Positions 53,223 through 62,430 of a DNA stretch of 64,000 bases are shown piece by piece. The stretch is from Persicitalea jodogahamensis (lineage in GTDB: Bacteria > Bacteroidota > Bacteroidia > Cytophagales > Spirosomataceae): NCBI RefSeq assembly GCF_014651615.1, contig NZ_BMXF01000002.1, forward strand, positions 351,439-415,438, written 5' to 3'. The position numbers were made by a program, and so were the translations under genes. How positions within the stretch are numbered: position 1 is the stretch's first letter; every line of letters begins with the position of its first letter. The notes under the pieces are model-generated. The model searched no databases and was not told where the DNA came from. It was given only the letters and a program-made list of their open reading frames with translations.

Positions 53223-54038
53223 TTATCTATTCAATACTGATGCTATCGGCACAACATCATAATCTACCGTCCCAACTTTAAGATATTTTAATAGAATATT
53301 TTCTGTAATATCAGGAATAGGCGATGGAAAATTAAACAAGATTAGCAAAAAAATCGCAATCGAACTTTTTTCGGTTTTCAGTATTAAGAATACGTCTTCT
53401 TCAGCCGTTCTATCACTCGCCCAATCTTTAAATATTGTGCTACCTACATTCGTGGAATGAAATATGATATAGTTATCAATTACGACAATAGCATCTGGTA
53501 ACTCGTATGTAGTAAGCTTACCTTGGTTGATGCAATCAAGCATAAAAGCGACAGTATCTTCTGCTGGGCGAGCGTCTTTTGAAAAAATGCAGCTTGGTAT
53601 TCTATGAAGGTGATCAGGTAGATCCTTCTGAGTGGATAGCAGTTTTAATTTTCTATTAATAGCCTTTACTGACTTGATTTGTACTAAGGAGCGGTAAAAC
53701 TCTGATTTATAAGTGAGTGTCGCTATATCAGGTTTGATTTCAATCGCACAATAAACTCCCTCAGCAATAATTATTTCTCTGATTGGTGTCAACAATTTTG
53801 GATGATTGGGAGCTAAAATTATACAATCTATCTCGTTTGTCTGACCTTGTTCGTGAAAGATTCCTCCCTTTTTCACTTGGTAAGTATCTAATAGAAAACT
53901 TTGAATAAGTTCTTGAACAGACACTTCTTTTATATCCCCTGTTTGCTTCCTGTCTCTAGTAAATGAAGGCAACGTTTTTTCAAACTGCACCCTCATCTGC
54001 CGTAAATTTTCTTCTATTGCGTCAAGAATAACATTCAT
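53223..54038 (-). CDS. DUF6602-like protein with PD-(D/E)xK nuclease motif
   Basis: 271 aa, clearly AT-rich compared with its neighbours. Asp71 (QTNEIDCIIL) and Glu100-x-Lys102 (VYCAIEIKPD) form a PD-(D/E)xK-type nuclease core, as in the DUF6602 family, which occurs in mobile or defence contexts. The C-terminal half is hydrophobic-rich but without clear membrane helices. It stands alone between a GNAT gene (1 bp gap, convergent) and an amidohydrolase gene. No partner gene is seen; horizontal origin is likely. Confidence 0.65.
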   Translation of the reverse strand: MNVILDAIEENLRQMRVQFEKTLPSFTRDRKQTGDIKEVSVQELIQSFLLDTYQVKKGGIFHEQGQTNEIDCIILAPNHPKLLTPIREIIIAEGVYCAIEIKPDIATLTYKSEFYRSLVQIKSVKAINRKLKLLSTQKDLPDHLHRIPSCIFSKDARPAEDTVAFMLDCINQGKLTTYELPDAIVVIDNYIIFHSTNVGSTIFKDWASDRTAEEDVFLILKTEKSSIAIFLLILFNFPSPIPDITENILLKYLKVGTVDYDVVPIASVLNR

Positions 54039-54079
54039 ACTTTTTCTAATTAAATTTGATTATCATAGATCTCCATTAC

Positions 54080-55690
54080 TCAATTTCCACTCCCCAGCTT
54101 CCCGGCAGGCTGCGGCATGCCCGGCTGCACGATCTGGAAATTCTCGTCCTTTTTAGCTGTTTCTACAATGGCGCGGACATCTGCCAGTAGCTTCTTAGCA
54201 TCATAGACGATGCCGTCCTTGACGGTATACTTCACGCCACCGACGCGGGTCACTTCATTGTTTTCGTCGAGGTGAATGGCTCCGGTGCCGTAAAGTACCT
54301 TGAGATTGGCCAACGGATTTTCTTCCACGATCACGAAATCAGCCAGTTTTCCTATTTCCACTGAACCGATCTGATCAGCCATGCCAAGGGCCTCTGCACC
54401 TTTGATGGTCGCGGCGCGAATCACTTCCAGCGGGTGGAAGCCCGCCTCGCGCAGTAGTTCCAGCTCGCGGGTGTAGGCAAAGCCGTAAAGTTGGTAGATG
54501 AAACCTGAGTCGGAACCCGCCGTGACGCGGCCGCCGCGATTCTTGTACTCGTTGATAAACTGCATCCACAGCTGGTAGTTACGCTTCCACTCTACTTCCT
54601 GCTCGGTACCCCAATTGTGCCAGTACGACCCGTGCGACACGCGGCTAGGCCCATAAAAACGCCAGAGCGACGGCAGCGTGTACTCATCGTGCCACTCGGC
54701 GCGGCGGGCCAGCATCAGTTCGCGGTTGGCTTCGTAGATGTTGAAAGTCGGGTCGATGGTGAAATCCAGGGCAATGAGTTCGTCCATCACCTGATTCCAT
54801 TTGTCGGAGCCGGGTTTAGCGGCTTGCTGCCAGAGTTTCCCGGCTTGCTCGAAGCGGTTTTGTTCGTTGTTGTAGTTGTAGTCGGCGGGGTAGTTTTGGA
54901 TGGTTTTGTCCTCGAACATTGCCTCGGGCAGGCCGTACCAGTGTTCCATGGTGGTCAGTCCGGCTTTGGCCGTAGCCAACACGTTCATGCGCGCTACTTC
55001 CAGTTGCGCGTGGTGGCAGGCCGAGCGCAGGCCCAGCTTTTTGTTTTCGTCCAGGGCAGCCTTGAAAATCTCCGGCTCGGCCCCGAAAAACTTGATGCCG
55101 TCGGCTCCGTTCTTGGCATTTTGCCGCACCCAGTCACGGGCTTGCTCGGGGGTACTTATAGGTTCTTTTGCACCCATACCGAAAGCCGTATACGCCAGGA
55201 TGCGCGGGGCGGTGATTTTGTTTTCCTGACTTTTCTTCTTGTGTTCAAGCACCCAGTCCAGCCCGTTACCCGCCGAAGGGTCGCGGATGGTAGTTATGCC
55301 GTGGGCCATCCACAGCTTGAAGACGTACTCCGAAGGTGTACCCTGCGCCTTACCGCCGATGTGGCCGTGCATATCGATGAGTCCCGGCATAAGGTACATG
55401 CCCGAGCAGTCGAGTTCCTTATCGCCCGCTTTGGCTTGCGGACGGCGTTTAGGATCGATGGGCACGCCGGGATTGCCTACCTGCTGAATGGATTTGATCT
55501 TGTTTTTCTCCACCACAATATCTACCGGGCCAATGGGCGGTGCGCCGGTACTATTGACGAGCGTCACGCCCCGGATGATGAGCCGGTCGTAGGGCCCGTC
55601 ACCTTCCGCGCGGGCGGGTGCGTCGGTGATCTGGGCTTTCGCAAGAAGAACGGAAAAAAGGCAGAGCGGGAGGAGGAAACGTTTTAGCAT
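54080..55690 (-). CDS. Secreted amidohydrolase family protein
   Basis: 536 aa with signal peptide 1-19. Metal-dependent hydrolase: N-terminal beta sandwich (LIIRGVTLVNSTGAPP), HxH site LIDMHGHIGGKA, later His in SACHHAQLEVARM and MEHWYG, Asp in TAGSDSGF, and the imidazolonepropionase-like ending EIGKLADFVIVEENPL. Likely hydrolyses cyclic amides or peptides in the periplasm; the exact substrate cannot be named. Confidence 0.85.
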   Translation of the reverse strand: MLKRFLLPLCLFSVLLAKAQITDAPARAEGDGPYDRLIIRGVTLVNSTGAPPIGPVDIVVEKNKIKSIQQVGNPGVPIDPKRRPQAKAGDKELDCSGMYLMPGLIDMHGHIGGKAQGTPSEYVFKLWMAHGITTIRDPSAGNGLDWVLEHKKKSQENKITAPRILAYTAFGMGAKEPISTPEQARDWVRQNAKNGADGIKFFGAEPEIFKAALDENKKLGLRSACHHAQLEVARMNVLATAKAGLTTMEHWYGLPEAMFEDKTIQNYPADYNYNNEQNRFEQAGKLWQQAAKPGSDKWNQVMDELIALDFTIDPTFNIYEANRELMLARRAEWHDEYTLPSLWRFYGPSRVSHGSYWHNWGTEQEVEWKRNYQLWMQFINEYKNRGGRVTAGSDSGFIYQLYGFAYTRELELLREAGFHPLEVIRAATIKGAEALGMADQIGSVEIGKLADFVIVEENPLANLKVLYGTGAIHLDENNEVTRVGGVKYTVKDGIVYDAKKLLADVRAIVETAKKDENFQIVQPGMPQPAGKLGSGN

Positions 55691-55725
55691 TTGATCAATT
55701 GGCAGTTGATAATTTCTACATCTGC

Positions 55726-55733
55726 CAAAAATA
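55726..55733 (-). promoter_or_regulatory. -7 element upstream of amidohydrolase gene
   Basis: TATTTTTG on the minus strand (complement of 55726-55733), 36 nt before the start codon at 55690. No convincing -33 box. Confidence 0.3.
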
Positions 55734-55790
55734 GCAAATTATGCAAAGCGCTAAGCTATTTCCGCAAAATCGGGAATAATCTCGAGCGAA

Positions 55791-55818
55791 CCGGGTCGCC
55801 GGTGCGCCGGGTCGCCGG
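55791..55818. repeat. Direct repeat CCGGGTCGCCGG
   Basis: CCGGGTCGCCGG at 55791-55802 and 55807-55818, a 16-bp period in a 150-bp gap. Each unit is close to palindromic. Confidence 0.6.
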
Positions 55819-55840
55819 AACGATCGAAGGGTACTTTACC

Positions 55841-56824
55841 CTAAAAGTTGACTGACCCCTTATCACCCAGTCCGAATTTTCCGATGAACTTGGACGAAAA
55901 CTTGGAGCGCGAAGTCAGGTACCGGACGCTCACGCCAACGTAAGGCGCAAAGGGCGGGGTAGAGGAAGTCAGGTTTTCGCGCGCACCGTTGAACGTCCGC
56001 AGCTGCCGGAAGCCCGCCACGCCCGCTTCGGCGGAAATATTGAATACCGTCAGTAAGTGCAGGTTGGCTGACACTCCCAATTTAACGTGCTGGTAGTTCT
56101 GGCGGCGGAGTAGTTTTTCCTCGGCGGTCTGCACCTGAAAGCCGCCGCTGTAGCCGTTTACCCCCGCCAGCGCATCCATGCTGAACCATTTGGTGGGGTG
56201 GTAGTTGAGATCCACCATGAAGGGCAGCAGCGCAGTGGCCCGCCATTGTTTGCCCAGCCGTTGGTTGATCCCAAAGACCGGAACGACGCGCAGTTTTTGG
56301 CTGTAAGCCAGAATGGAGCCGTACACAATCTGGCTGCGCAAGCCGATGATTCGCATCCGCGCCGCGCCGCCCCAGAAGAAAGGCTGCGGCGTAAAAAACG
56401 TCTCGTTGGATTCCGTCATGCCGATGGCCCCACCATAGACCCATAATTTGTCCTTAACGCTGGCCTGCATTCGTACCGCGCCCAATGATATCGTTTTGTA
56501 GCCATTGTCAGGAAAGTTTGTGCCTTCGACGGTTGGTTGTAGCTGCGTGAATTGTCCGATCAGCACCGTGTGGACGGCCCGCAAATCGAATCTCTTTTTC
56601 AGACTAAAACTACCCTGCACTTCGCTTTGTATTGGAATAATGCCCAGAAAACTCGTGCGTGTCAGGCCGAAGTTGGGGGTTGTGGCCGAGTTGGTCGGGA
56701 CGATGTAGTTGGCGCTTAAAGTAGCATTAGGGTAGAAAAGACGGCTAAGGCCGAGTTGCTGCGCCTGGGTTGAGGTGGTAATTCCAAGGAACATAAAGAG
56801 AAAAAGAGCGGCGGTGGATTTCAT
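55841..56824 (-). CDS. Secreted hypothetical beta-barrel-like protein
   Basis: 327 aa, signal peptide 1-21 (STQAQ). Alternating amphipathic strands (GSFSLKKRFDLRAVHTVLIGQ, AVRMQASVKDKLWVYGGAIG, ARMRIIGLRSQIVYGSILAYS) ending APYVGVSVRYLTS suggest an outer-membrane barrel. No family name recognised. A TACCTTTG element (56860-56867, minus) lies 36 nt upstream. Confidence 0.55.
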   Translation of the reverse strand: MKSTAALFLFMFLGITTSTQAQQLGLSRLFYPNATLSANYIVPTNSATTPNFGLTRTSFLGIIPIQSEVQGSFSLKKRFDLRAVHTVLIGQFTQLQPTVEGTNFPDNGYKTISLGAVRMQASVKDKLWVYGGAIGMTESNETFFTPQPFFWGGAARMRIIGLRSQIVYGSILAYSQKLRVVPVFGINQRLGKQWRATALLPFMVDLNYHPTKWFSMDALAGVNGYSGGFQVQTAEEKLLRRQNYQHVKLGVSANLHLLTVFNISAEAGVAGFRQLRTFNGARENLTSSTPPFAPYVGVSVRYLTSRSKFSSKFIGKFGLGDKGSVNF

Positions 56825-56859
56825 GGGGAGCGTTGGGTGATTTCGTTGCCAATTAACGA

Positions 56860-56867
56860 CAAAGGTA
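56860..56867 (-). promoter_or_regulatory. -7 element upstream of the barrel-like gene
   Basis: TACCTTTG on the minus strand (complement of 56860-56867) matches TAnnTTTG; no matching -33 box. Confidence 0.3.
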
Positions 56868-56945
56868 AAAGGCTATTGCTTGGAATGCGGCGGCGGTTTG
56901 GGTAGTTTTGATAAAGTGTTCTTATTCAGAAAACAGCCTTTTGTT

Positions 56946-57515
56946 ATGGAGCAGCTTCATCCCCAACGACTAAGCGTACTGATTTGCCTGTCATTGTTTC
57001 TTGCCATTTTCAATAGTTGCCAGATCAAGGACCCGCTGCCTGAGCCCACTCAAACAGGGGCCAACACCTTTGGTTGCAAGATTGATGGAGAAAACTGGAT
57101 TCCGAATGGTGCTAAGGGGTTTATGGCCCCCGGCCCAGTCGAAGGAGGATTTGCTCGTGACATAATCTTTAAAAAGGGTATTGTGATTAGTGTAACAGCA
57201 CGGTCAAAGGACGGTAAGGCCATACATTTATTCGTATTTGATAGCAAAGTGGGTAAGTACTTGCTGAATCGAGATACCACACCCTATCAAGGTTACCTGA
57301 AACCTGTAAGCTTTGCTTCATACCATAGTGGTAAAGGAGTAGCCTTCGCAACGGATTCCCTTCATACAGGATATATTGAGATTACCAAGGCCGATACGAC
57401 AACAGGTACGGTATCGGGAACGTTTGAATTTGAGGCGGGGCCAGCGAGTAATTTGGCAACTGGAACGCATAAGGTCACGAAGGGGCGCTTTGACGTCAAC
57501 TATGCTGGCCAATAA
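56946..57515 (+). CDS. DUF6252-like lipoprotein
   Basis: 189 aa from ATG at 56946, where the lipoprotein signal begins (lipobox FNSC, Cys near residue 25). The mature part starts GANTFGCKIDGENWIPNG, the DUF6252-type opening of small immunoglobulin-like lipoproteins in Bacteroidota, and continues as beta strands. Function unknown. 18 bp before the DUF4153 gene. Confidence 0.65.
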   Translation: MEQLHPQRLSVLICLSLFLAIFNSCQIKDPLPEPTQTGANTFGCKIDGENWIPNGAKGFMAPGPVEGGFARDIIFKKGIVISVTARSKDGKAIHLFVFDSKVGKYLLNRDTTPYQGYLKPVSFASYHSGKGVAFATDSLHTGYIEITKADTTTGTVSGTFEFEAGPASNLATGTHKVTKGRFDVNYAGQ

Positions 57516-57533
57516 ATTCATTAACTATAATAA

Positions 57534-59294
57534 ATGCTCCGATTTCCCTCGATTAAAAACCTCACTTACGGCGTTGAGCAGGTAGTTCGCCGCTTTCCGC
57601 TGGTAGTGGTTGCGGCGGCTTTTAAAGCTGTGATGCTTTACATTTTGATTGAAAGCCCTCCTGTTCCCAACCCTCCGCCGTTATATCTTAAAACCACACT
57701 GGTACTTTTCCTGGCTTTGCCACTGTTCCTGAGCCTGCATCTGGTGGCCGAGCGGCGCAAGTGGAGTCTGGGAGTACTGGCCGCCGGAGTCTTAGGCGTG
57801 GTGGCTCTGCTGGTTCTTTACTATTTTACTATTAGTCCAAGCCCGATTCAGCGCGACTATTACCGCTTCGGGATGTTTTTGGTTTGTGCGCATCTGCTGG
57901 TATCGTTCGCGCCCTTCGTAGGCTACGACGAACCCAATGGTTTCTGGCAGTTCAACAAAACCATGCTGCTGCAATTCCTGACCGCTACGCTCTACGCCGG
58001 AACGTTATACATCGGCATCATCATCGCTGTCGAAACAGTCCGCTTCCTGTTCGACGTGACGTATTCCACCAGAATAGAACTCGACCTTTTTGTATTGATC
58101 GGCGGATTTTTTCATACGCTGTTTTTCTTGAATGGCTTTCCTGCCCAACTGGATTTGCTGGAAGCCCAGAAGTCGTATTCGCGCGGCGTGAAACTGTTTA
58201 CGCAGTACGTGCTGTTGCCGCTGGAAGTAGTGTACTTGCTGATTTTGTACGTTTATACAGCCAAAATTCTCATTCAATGGCAACTGCCCGAAGGCGGCGT
58301 GGCCTACCTCGTGATGGCCTTCTCGGTGGCGGGAATTTTTGCCCTGCTGCTGCTTTACCCCATCCGCGACAGCGCCGAAGAGCGCTGGATCAGGCTTTAT
58401 TCCCAGCGTTTTTATCTGGCGCTTTTCCCTCTTATCGTGCTGCTGGGTGTGGCTATTTTTCGCCGCATTGGTGAGTATGGCGTCACCGAAAACCGCTATC
58501 TGGTGGCCGCGCTGGCGGTTTGGCTTACGGGCGTCACGCTCTACTTTTTGATCAGTAAAAAAGACGACATCCGCTGGATTCCGCTCTCGCTCTGCGTGGC
58601 GAGTTTTCTGCTGGCGGTGGGGCCGTGGAGCATATTTGCTTACTCCCGGCAGAATCAGGCCGAGAGGTTTGGGTCGCTTTTGCGGGAATATAAATTGCTG
58701 GATAACAGTGGGAAAATTGCCAGTGCCGATACTTTGCCAAGGGAAGATTACGAGCGCTTGGTGTCGGGCATCCGTTATTTTCGCGATCGTAATGAAATCA
58801 ATACGCTGACTCCGTTTTTCTCTGCTTTGCCCGATACTAAAAATCAGCAGGAGGTAGCTACGCAAATGGAGTATCAGCTTAATAAGGCTGTGAATGTAAA
58901 GGAATTGCAACTAGGTAATTCTGGGCGAGTCGATTACGCAATTTCCGGCAATACCGACATGTTCGGAGTGAATATTCGCGGCTTCGACTACATGATTTCC
59001 TTCAACTTGTACAGCGATGCCTCGCGGGAGGATGAAGCCGGAAAGTGGAAATTGACTGCCTCCGACCGGGGCTCTAAGCTGGTACTTTCGGACATAAACA
59101 ATGAAGAGATCGCTGCCTGGGATATGGCTGCCCGCTTTACGGAAATCGAGAAGCAATACGGGATGAGTACATTCCTGGTCGACTCAAAATTCCTCACCTT
59201 TGACCGCCCCGGTATGCGACTTAAACTGGAAAAATTTTCCAGAAGTGGCGGTTATTACTCCTACCAGGGGGTGTTGCTGATGAAAGAAAGATAG
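57534..59294 (+). CDS. DUF4153 family polytopic membrane protein
   Basis: 586 aa. About 10-11 membrane segments occupy residues 15-375 (for example FPLVVVAAAFKAVMLYILI and LVMAFSVAGIFALLLLYPI); the last 200 residues are soluble. The arrangement matches DUF4153. Function unknown. Confidence 0.85.
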   Translation: MLRFPSIKNLTYGVEQVVRRFPLVVVAAAFKAVMLYILIESPPVPNPPPLYLKTTLVLFLALPLFLSLHLVAERRKWSLGVLAAGVLGVVALLVLYYFTISPSPIQRDYYRFGMFLVCAHLLVSFAPFVGYDEPNGFWQFNKTMLLQFLTATLYAGTLYIGIIIAVETVRFLFDVTYSTRIELDLFVLIGGFFHTLFFLNGFPAQLDLLEAQKSYSRGVKLFTQYVLLPLEVVYLLILYVYTAKILIQWQLPEGGVAYLVMAFSVAGIFALLLLYPIRDSAEERWIRLYSQRFYLALFPLIVLLGVAIFRRIGEYGVTENRYLVAALAVWLTGVTLYFLISKKDDIRWIPLSLCVASFLLAVGPWSIFAYSRQNQAERFGSLLREYKLLDNSGKIASADTLPREDYERLVSGIRYFRDRNEINTLTPFFSALPDTKNQQEVATQMEYQLNKAVNVKELQLGNSGRVDYAISGNTDMFGVNIRGFDYMISFNLYSDASREDEAGKWKLTASDRGSKLVLSDINNEEIAAWDMAARFTEIEKQYGMSTFLVDSKFLTFDRPGMRLKLEKFSRSGGYYSYQGVLLMKER

Positions 59295-59368
59295 GCCGAA
59301 TCGCGTGGAAAAAAGTATGATAGTAGCTACCAGTACTTTGTTTATCCAAACTTTGATCCGTTCTTATC

Positions 59369-60364
59369 ATGAAAACCATTTTTTCCCTACTACTGATCTT
59401 TGCCATGATGCAGGAAACCTCTGCCCAGAATACTACCTACGCTGAAAAATTAGGCTACCCGGCGGGTAAAAAGGTGATTATCATGCACGTAGACGATGCC
59501 GGAATGTCCTACGATTCCAACGAGGGATCGCTCAAAGCCATCCGCGACGGCGTGGCTACCTCGGTGAGCGTAATGATGCCCTGCGGCTGGGTACCGGGTT
59601 TTGTGCATTATCTCAAGCAATATCCCGACATCGACGCCGGCTTGCACCTGACACTGACTTCGGAATGGAAAGAGTACCGCTGGGGACCGTTGGCCGGTAA
59701 GCCCGCTGTGAAAGGCCTCGTCGATGCCGAAGGAGCGATGTGGCCCAGCGTGGCCGATGTGGTAAAACACGCTACCGCCGACGAAGTGGAAATCGAAATC
59801 CGGGCACAACTGGAACGCGCCCGCACGATGGGTTTTGAACCTACGCACCTGGATTCGCACATGGGTACTTTGTTCGCTACGCCCGCTTTCATCGAGCGCT
59901 ACATCAAGGTAGGGATGCAGGAAAAAATCCCGGTTATGCTTCCAGGCGGGCACAATACCGCCGTCCGGGTGGACGAAAATATGAGCGACGATATGTACGC
60001 GATGACTCAGACCATCGGCAAACAGCTTTGGAATGCGGGGTTGCCGGTGCTTGACGATCTGCATAATACCAGCTACGGCTGGAAACTACCCGAAGGTACC
60101 AAAGCCACCAAGGAGAATCTGCAAAGCTTCAAAACTCAGAAGTACATCGAAGGGCTGCGCGATCTGAAACCCGGCCTGACGATGGTCATCATGCACTGCA
60201 CTGACCCCACCGAAATATTCCCCATTATTTCCGGTTCTACCCAAACCCGCGAGGGCGACCTGCTCGCCATGCTCGATCCCAAATTGAAAGCTTACATAGA
60301 AAAGGAAGGCATCATTCTAACTACTTGGCGCGAGGCCATGCAGCGACGTGGGAAAGTGAAGTAA
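59369..60364 (+). CDS. ChbG/HpnK family carbohydrate deacetylase, secreted
   Basis: 331 aa with signal peptide 1-19. YdjC/ChbG fold: metal ligands Asp in MHVDDAGMS and two His in THLDSHMG; HLTLTSEWKEY and MVIMHCTDP complete the site. The family removes N-acetyl groups from chito-oligosaccharides or other sugars. Export suggests action on imported glycans in the periplasm. Confidence 0.87.
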   Translation: MKTIFSLLLIFAMMQETSAQNTTYAEKLGYPAGKKVIIMHVDDAGMSYDSNEGSLKAIRDGVATSVSVMMPCGWVPGFVHYLKQYPDIDAGLHLTLTSEWKEYRWGPLAGKPAVKGLVDAEGAMWPSVADVVKHATADEVEIEIRAQLERARTMGFEPTHLDSHMGTLFATPAFIERYIKVGMQEKIPVMLPGGHNTAVRVDENMSDDMYAMTQTIGKQLWNAGLPVLDDLHNTSYGWKLPEGTKATKENLQSFKTQKYIEGLRDLKPGLTMVIMHCTDPTEIFPIISGSTQTREGDLLAMLDPKLKAYIEKEGIILTTWREAMQRRGKVK

Positions 60365-60424
60365 GTGGGGAATTTCCCGGCGAAATCTCACCGGTTTTGT
60401 TAGCGAAAACTGGGTGGAAATCGC

Positions 60425-60455
60425 TTAAAAATTCAATGAAAATCAGATATTTTTG
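60425..60455 (+). promoter_or_regulatory. Promoter of the first thioredoxin-fold paralog
   Basis: TTA at 60425-60427, 20-nt spacer, TATTTTTG at 60448-60455, start codon 15 nt further. The surrounding block (GGAAATCGCTT...) recurs upstream of the next gene. Confidence 0.5.
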
Positions 60456-60469
60456 GCGCAAAAAATGCC

Positions 60470-61177
60470 ATGAAACTACCCCTGATCTTCACCCTGTTTT
60501 TTACCCTGACTTTTGTCCAACTGGCAAAAGCCCAGTTCGAAACCGTCCACCGCATGGACGACCAAACCCGCTTTCTCGATAAGGAAACTGGAAAGCCATT
60601 AACATACAAAGATTTTCAGCGGCTGAATCGCGAGTTTCCTAATCAATATCTTCCCATCGCGGTTTACGACAAATACGGTAATACTGATTATTACCTGGTT
60701 CGTAAAAAATTGAAAGTAGAGCTGGAAACGGGACAAGTGGATATGTTCGGCGAGCTTGAAAAACCTATTGTCGGAAAGCCTGTGCAACCTTTTGTAATGC
60801 AGGGCGCCGACGGGAAGACATACGATTCTGAACAGTTGAGAGGTAGTTATGTAATGCTTAGTTTCTGGCTGAAATTTAAGAAACCTTTTTTTGGGCCAGG
60901 CAATACCAAGGATCTGGTAGCATTGCTAAGCAGCGTAAAGGCAAAAGGAATTCCCGTGGTTTCGCTGGGCGTTTCGTACAGTTCGGCGGAGGAATGCCGC
61001 GCCGCAATGGAAGAGTTCGACTTGGGATTCGTGCCAATTCCTGATTCACGAGGATTTACAATACGGTATGCGTCTCTGAATACACCTTCTTTTCTATTGA
61101 TTGACCCAGACGGAAAAGTGCTGGCTACAAGTGAGATCGACTCGCCCCTGAAACTGGAAAAGTACTTCAAGAAGTAG
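60470..61177 (+). CDS. Secreted thioredoxin-fold protein lacking CxxC (paralog 1)
   Basis: 235 aa, signal peptide 1-21. The C-terminal half is TlpA/peroxiredoxin-like: GKPVQPFVMQGADGKTYDSEQLRGSYVMLSFWLKF, NTPSFLLIDPDGKVLA. The position of the W-C-x-x-C redox site reads FWLKFKKPFF, so no redox-active cysteine pair is present; a lone Cys occurs later (EECRAAM). It is probably structural or peptide-binding rather than a disulfide reductase. Tandem copy follows. Confidence 0.7.
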   Translation: MKLPLIFTLFFTLTFVQLAKAQFETVHRMDDQTRFLDKETGKPLTYKDFQRLNREFPNQYLPIAVYDKYGNTDYYLVRKKLKVELETGQVDMFGELEKPIVGKPVQPFVMQGADGKTYDSEQLRGSYVMLSFWLKFKKPFFGPGNTKDLVALLSSVKAKGIPVVSLGVSYSSAEECRAAMEEFDLGFVPIPDSRGFTIRYASLNTPSFLLIDPDGKVLATSEIDSPLKLEKYFKK

Positions 61178-61256
61178 CTTCAACGTAGCGTTACGCCACA
61201 TTCCTGGTAGGTGCGCACGACGGCTACTTCTTCCAAAATAATTGACTGGAAATCGC

Positions 61257-61287
61257 TTGAAGATTTTCCGGAAAACAGATACATTTG
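61257..61287 (+). promoter_or_regulatory. Promoter of the second thioredoxin-fold paralog
   Basis: TTG at 61257-61259, 20-nt spacer, TACATTTG at 61280-61287; start codon at 61300. A very good consensus match, duplicated from the block upstream of the previous gene. It also shows that a TTG in frame at 61285 lies inside the promoter, so ATG 61300 is the start. Confidence 0.6.
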
Positions 61288-61299
61288 GCAAAAAAAGCC

Positions 61300-62037
61300 A
61301 TGATGAATCGCCTGTTGAATACCTTTCTACTTATCGCAGTTTTATGCTCAGCTGCTTTTGCTCAGGTTATCGAAGTCAGGACCGCGAAGGTTGTAACGAA
61401 GGGCGAGCGGATGGATGAGAACACAATCATTTACGACGAAGCCACGGGCCGTCGCATCACGATCCAAGAGTTTGGTCAAATAAACCACGATACACCCAGG
61501 GATTTTCGTCTCGACCCGGAAATCAATGAATACGGTAAGCCCGCTTACTATGTACTCAAAAAAAACAGCGAAGAGGAGCGGGAAACGGGACGAATCAATC
61601 CCTACAAAGATCGGAAGCGTCCCGAAATTGGCCAACCGCTCCCCCCCTTCGTCATGGAAGGGGCCGATGGAAAAACTTATCGTCTGGAAGATTTAAAAGG
61701 AAGCTACGTATTGTTAAGCTTTTGGGTAAAGCTAAGCAAACCGTTTTTTCAGGAAGATGAGTCTACCAAAGACATCATGGCCTTACTTAAAAAAGCGCAA
61801 GCTAACAGAGCGAAAGTAGTATCACTGGGTATTACTCTCGATTCTCAAGAAGAAAGTTTGGCGGCAATGGACGAATACAGCCTTGGATTTATCCCTGTTC
61901 CCAATGCCCGTGGTTTTACTCGGAAATATAATATGCCAAATCCCGGCAGTTTCCTTCTTATTGATCCCAATGGCGTTTTGCTGGAAATCATCGACCGGGG
62001 ATCGCCCCTGAAACTGGAAAAGTACTTCAAAAAATAG
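61300..62037 (+). CDS. Secreted thioredoxin-fold protein lacking CxxC (paralog 2)
   Basis: 245 aa from ATG at 61300 (ATGATG). Signal peptide ends near AFAQ. Same layout as the preceding gene: GQPLPPFVMEGADGKTYRLEDLKGSYVLLSFWVKLSKPFF and SFLLIDPNGVLLE, both ending SPLKLEKYFKK. The redox site is again without cysteines. The two genes and their promoters arose by tandem duplication; divergence is greatest in the N-terminal third. Confidence 0.7.
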   Translation: MMNRLLNTFLLIAVLCSAAFAQVIEVRTAKVVTKGERMDENTIIYDEATGRRITIQEFGQINHDTPRDFRLDPEINEYGKPAYYVLKKNSEEERETGRINPYKDRKRPEIGQPLPPFVMEGADGKTYRLEDLKGSYVLLSFWVKLSKPFFQEDESTKDIMALLKKAQANRAKVVSLGITLDSQEESLAAMDEYSLGFIPVPNARGFTRKYNMPNPGSFLLIDPNGVLLEIIDRGSPLKLEKYFKK

Positions 62038-62046
62038 CCCCCGCCT

Positions 62047-62325
62047 TTAATACTCCGCAAACTGCTCATCCTCGTAGCACCACAGCCACTGCTCACCCGG
62101 TTCGGCGGAGGCAACCACGGGGTGGCCCGTCTCGTGAAAGTGCGCCGTGGCGTGGCGGTTCGGAGAAGAGTCGCAGCAGAGCGTAACGCCGCATTCCTGG
62201 CAGGTACGGAGGTGTAGCCACCGGCCACCGATTTTCACGCATTCCTCGCAGACGCGCCCTTCCGCCGTCTTGATTTCTTCAATCGCGGTCAGGTGATTAC
62301 AAAGTTTTTCAGCCATATTAGTCAA
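62047..62325 (-). CDS. UBP-type zinc finger protein
   Basis: 92 aa, entirely a ZnF-UBP domain: CNHL, CEECVKIGGRWLHLRTCQECG, CCDSSPNRHATAHFHETGHPV, the Cys/His zinc-ligand pattern. In eukaryotes the domain binds the ubiquitin C-terminus; bacterial copies have unknown partners. It lies 105 bp downstream of, and co-directional with, the response-regulator/reductase fusion, a neighbourhood I have seen described for such genes. Confidence 0.85.
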   Translation of the reverse strand: MTNMAEKLCNHLTAIEEIKTAEGRVCEECVKIGGRWLHLRTCQECGVTLCCDSSPNRHATAHFHETGHPVVASAEPGEQWLWCYEDEQFAEY

Positions 62326-62430
62326 TGGATAATTGATACGGGGCCGCCCGAGCGGTGGACAATGGAATTCGCTTGCTTTCGAGGCAAAAAAAAGCAGACG
62401 GCCATTAGATGATGGCCGACCGCTAAAAAC

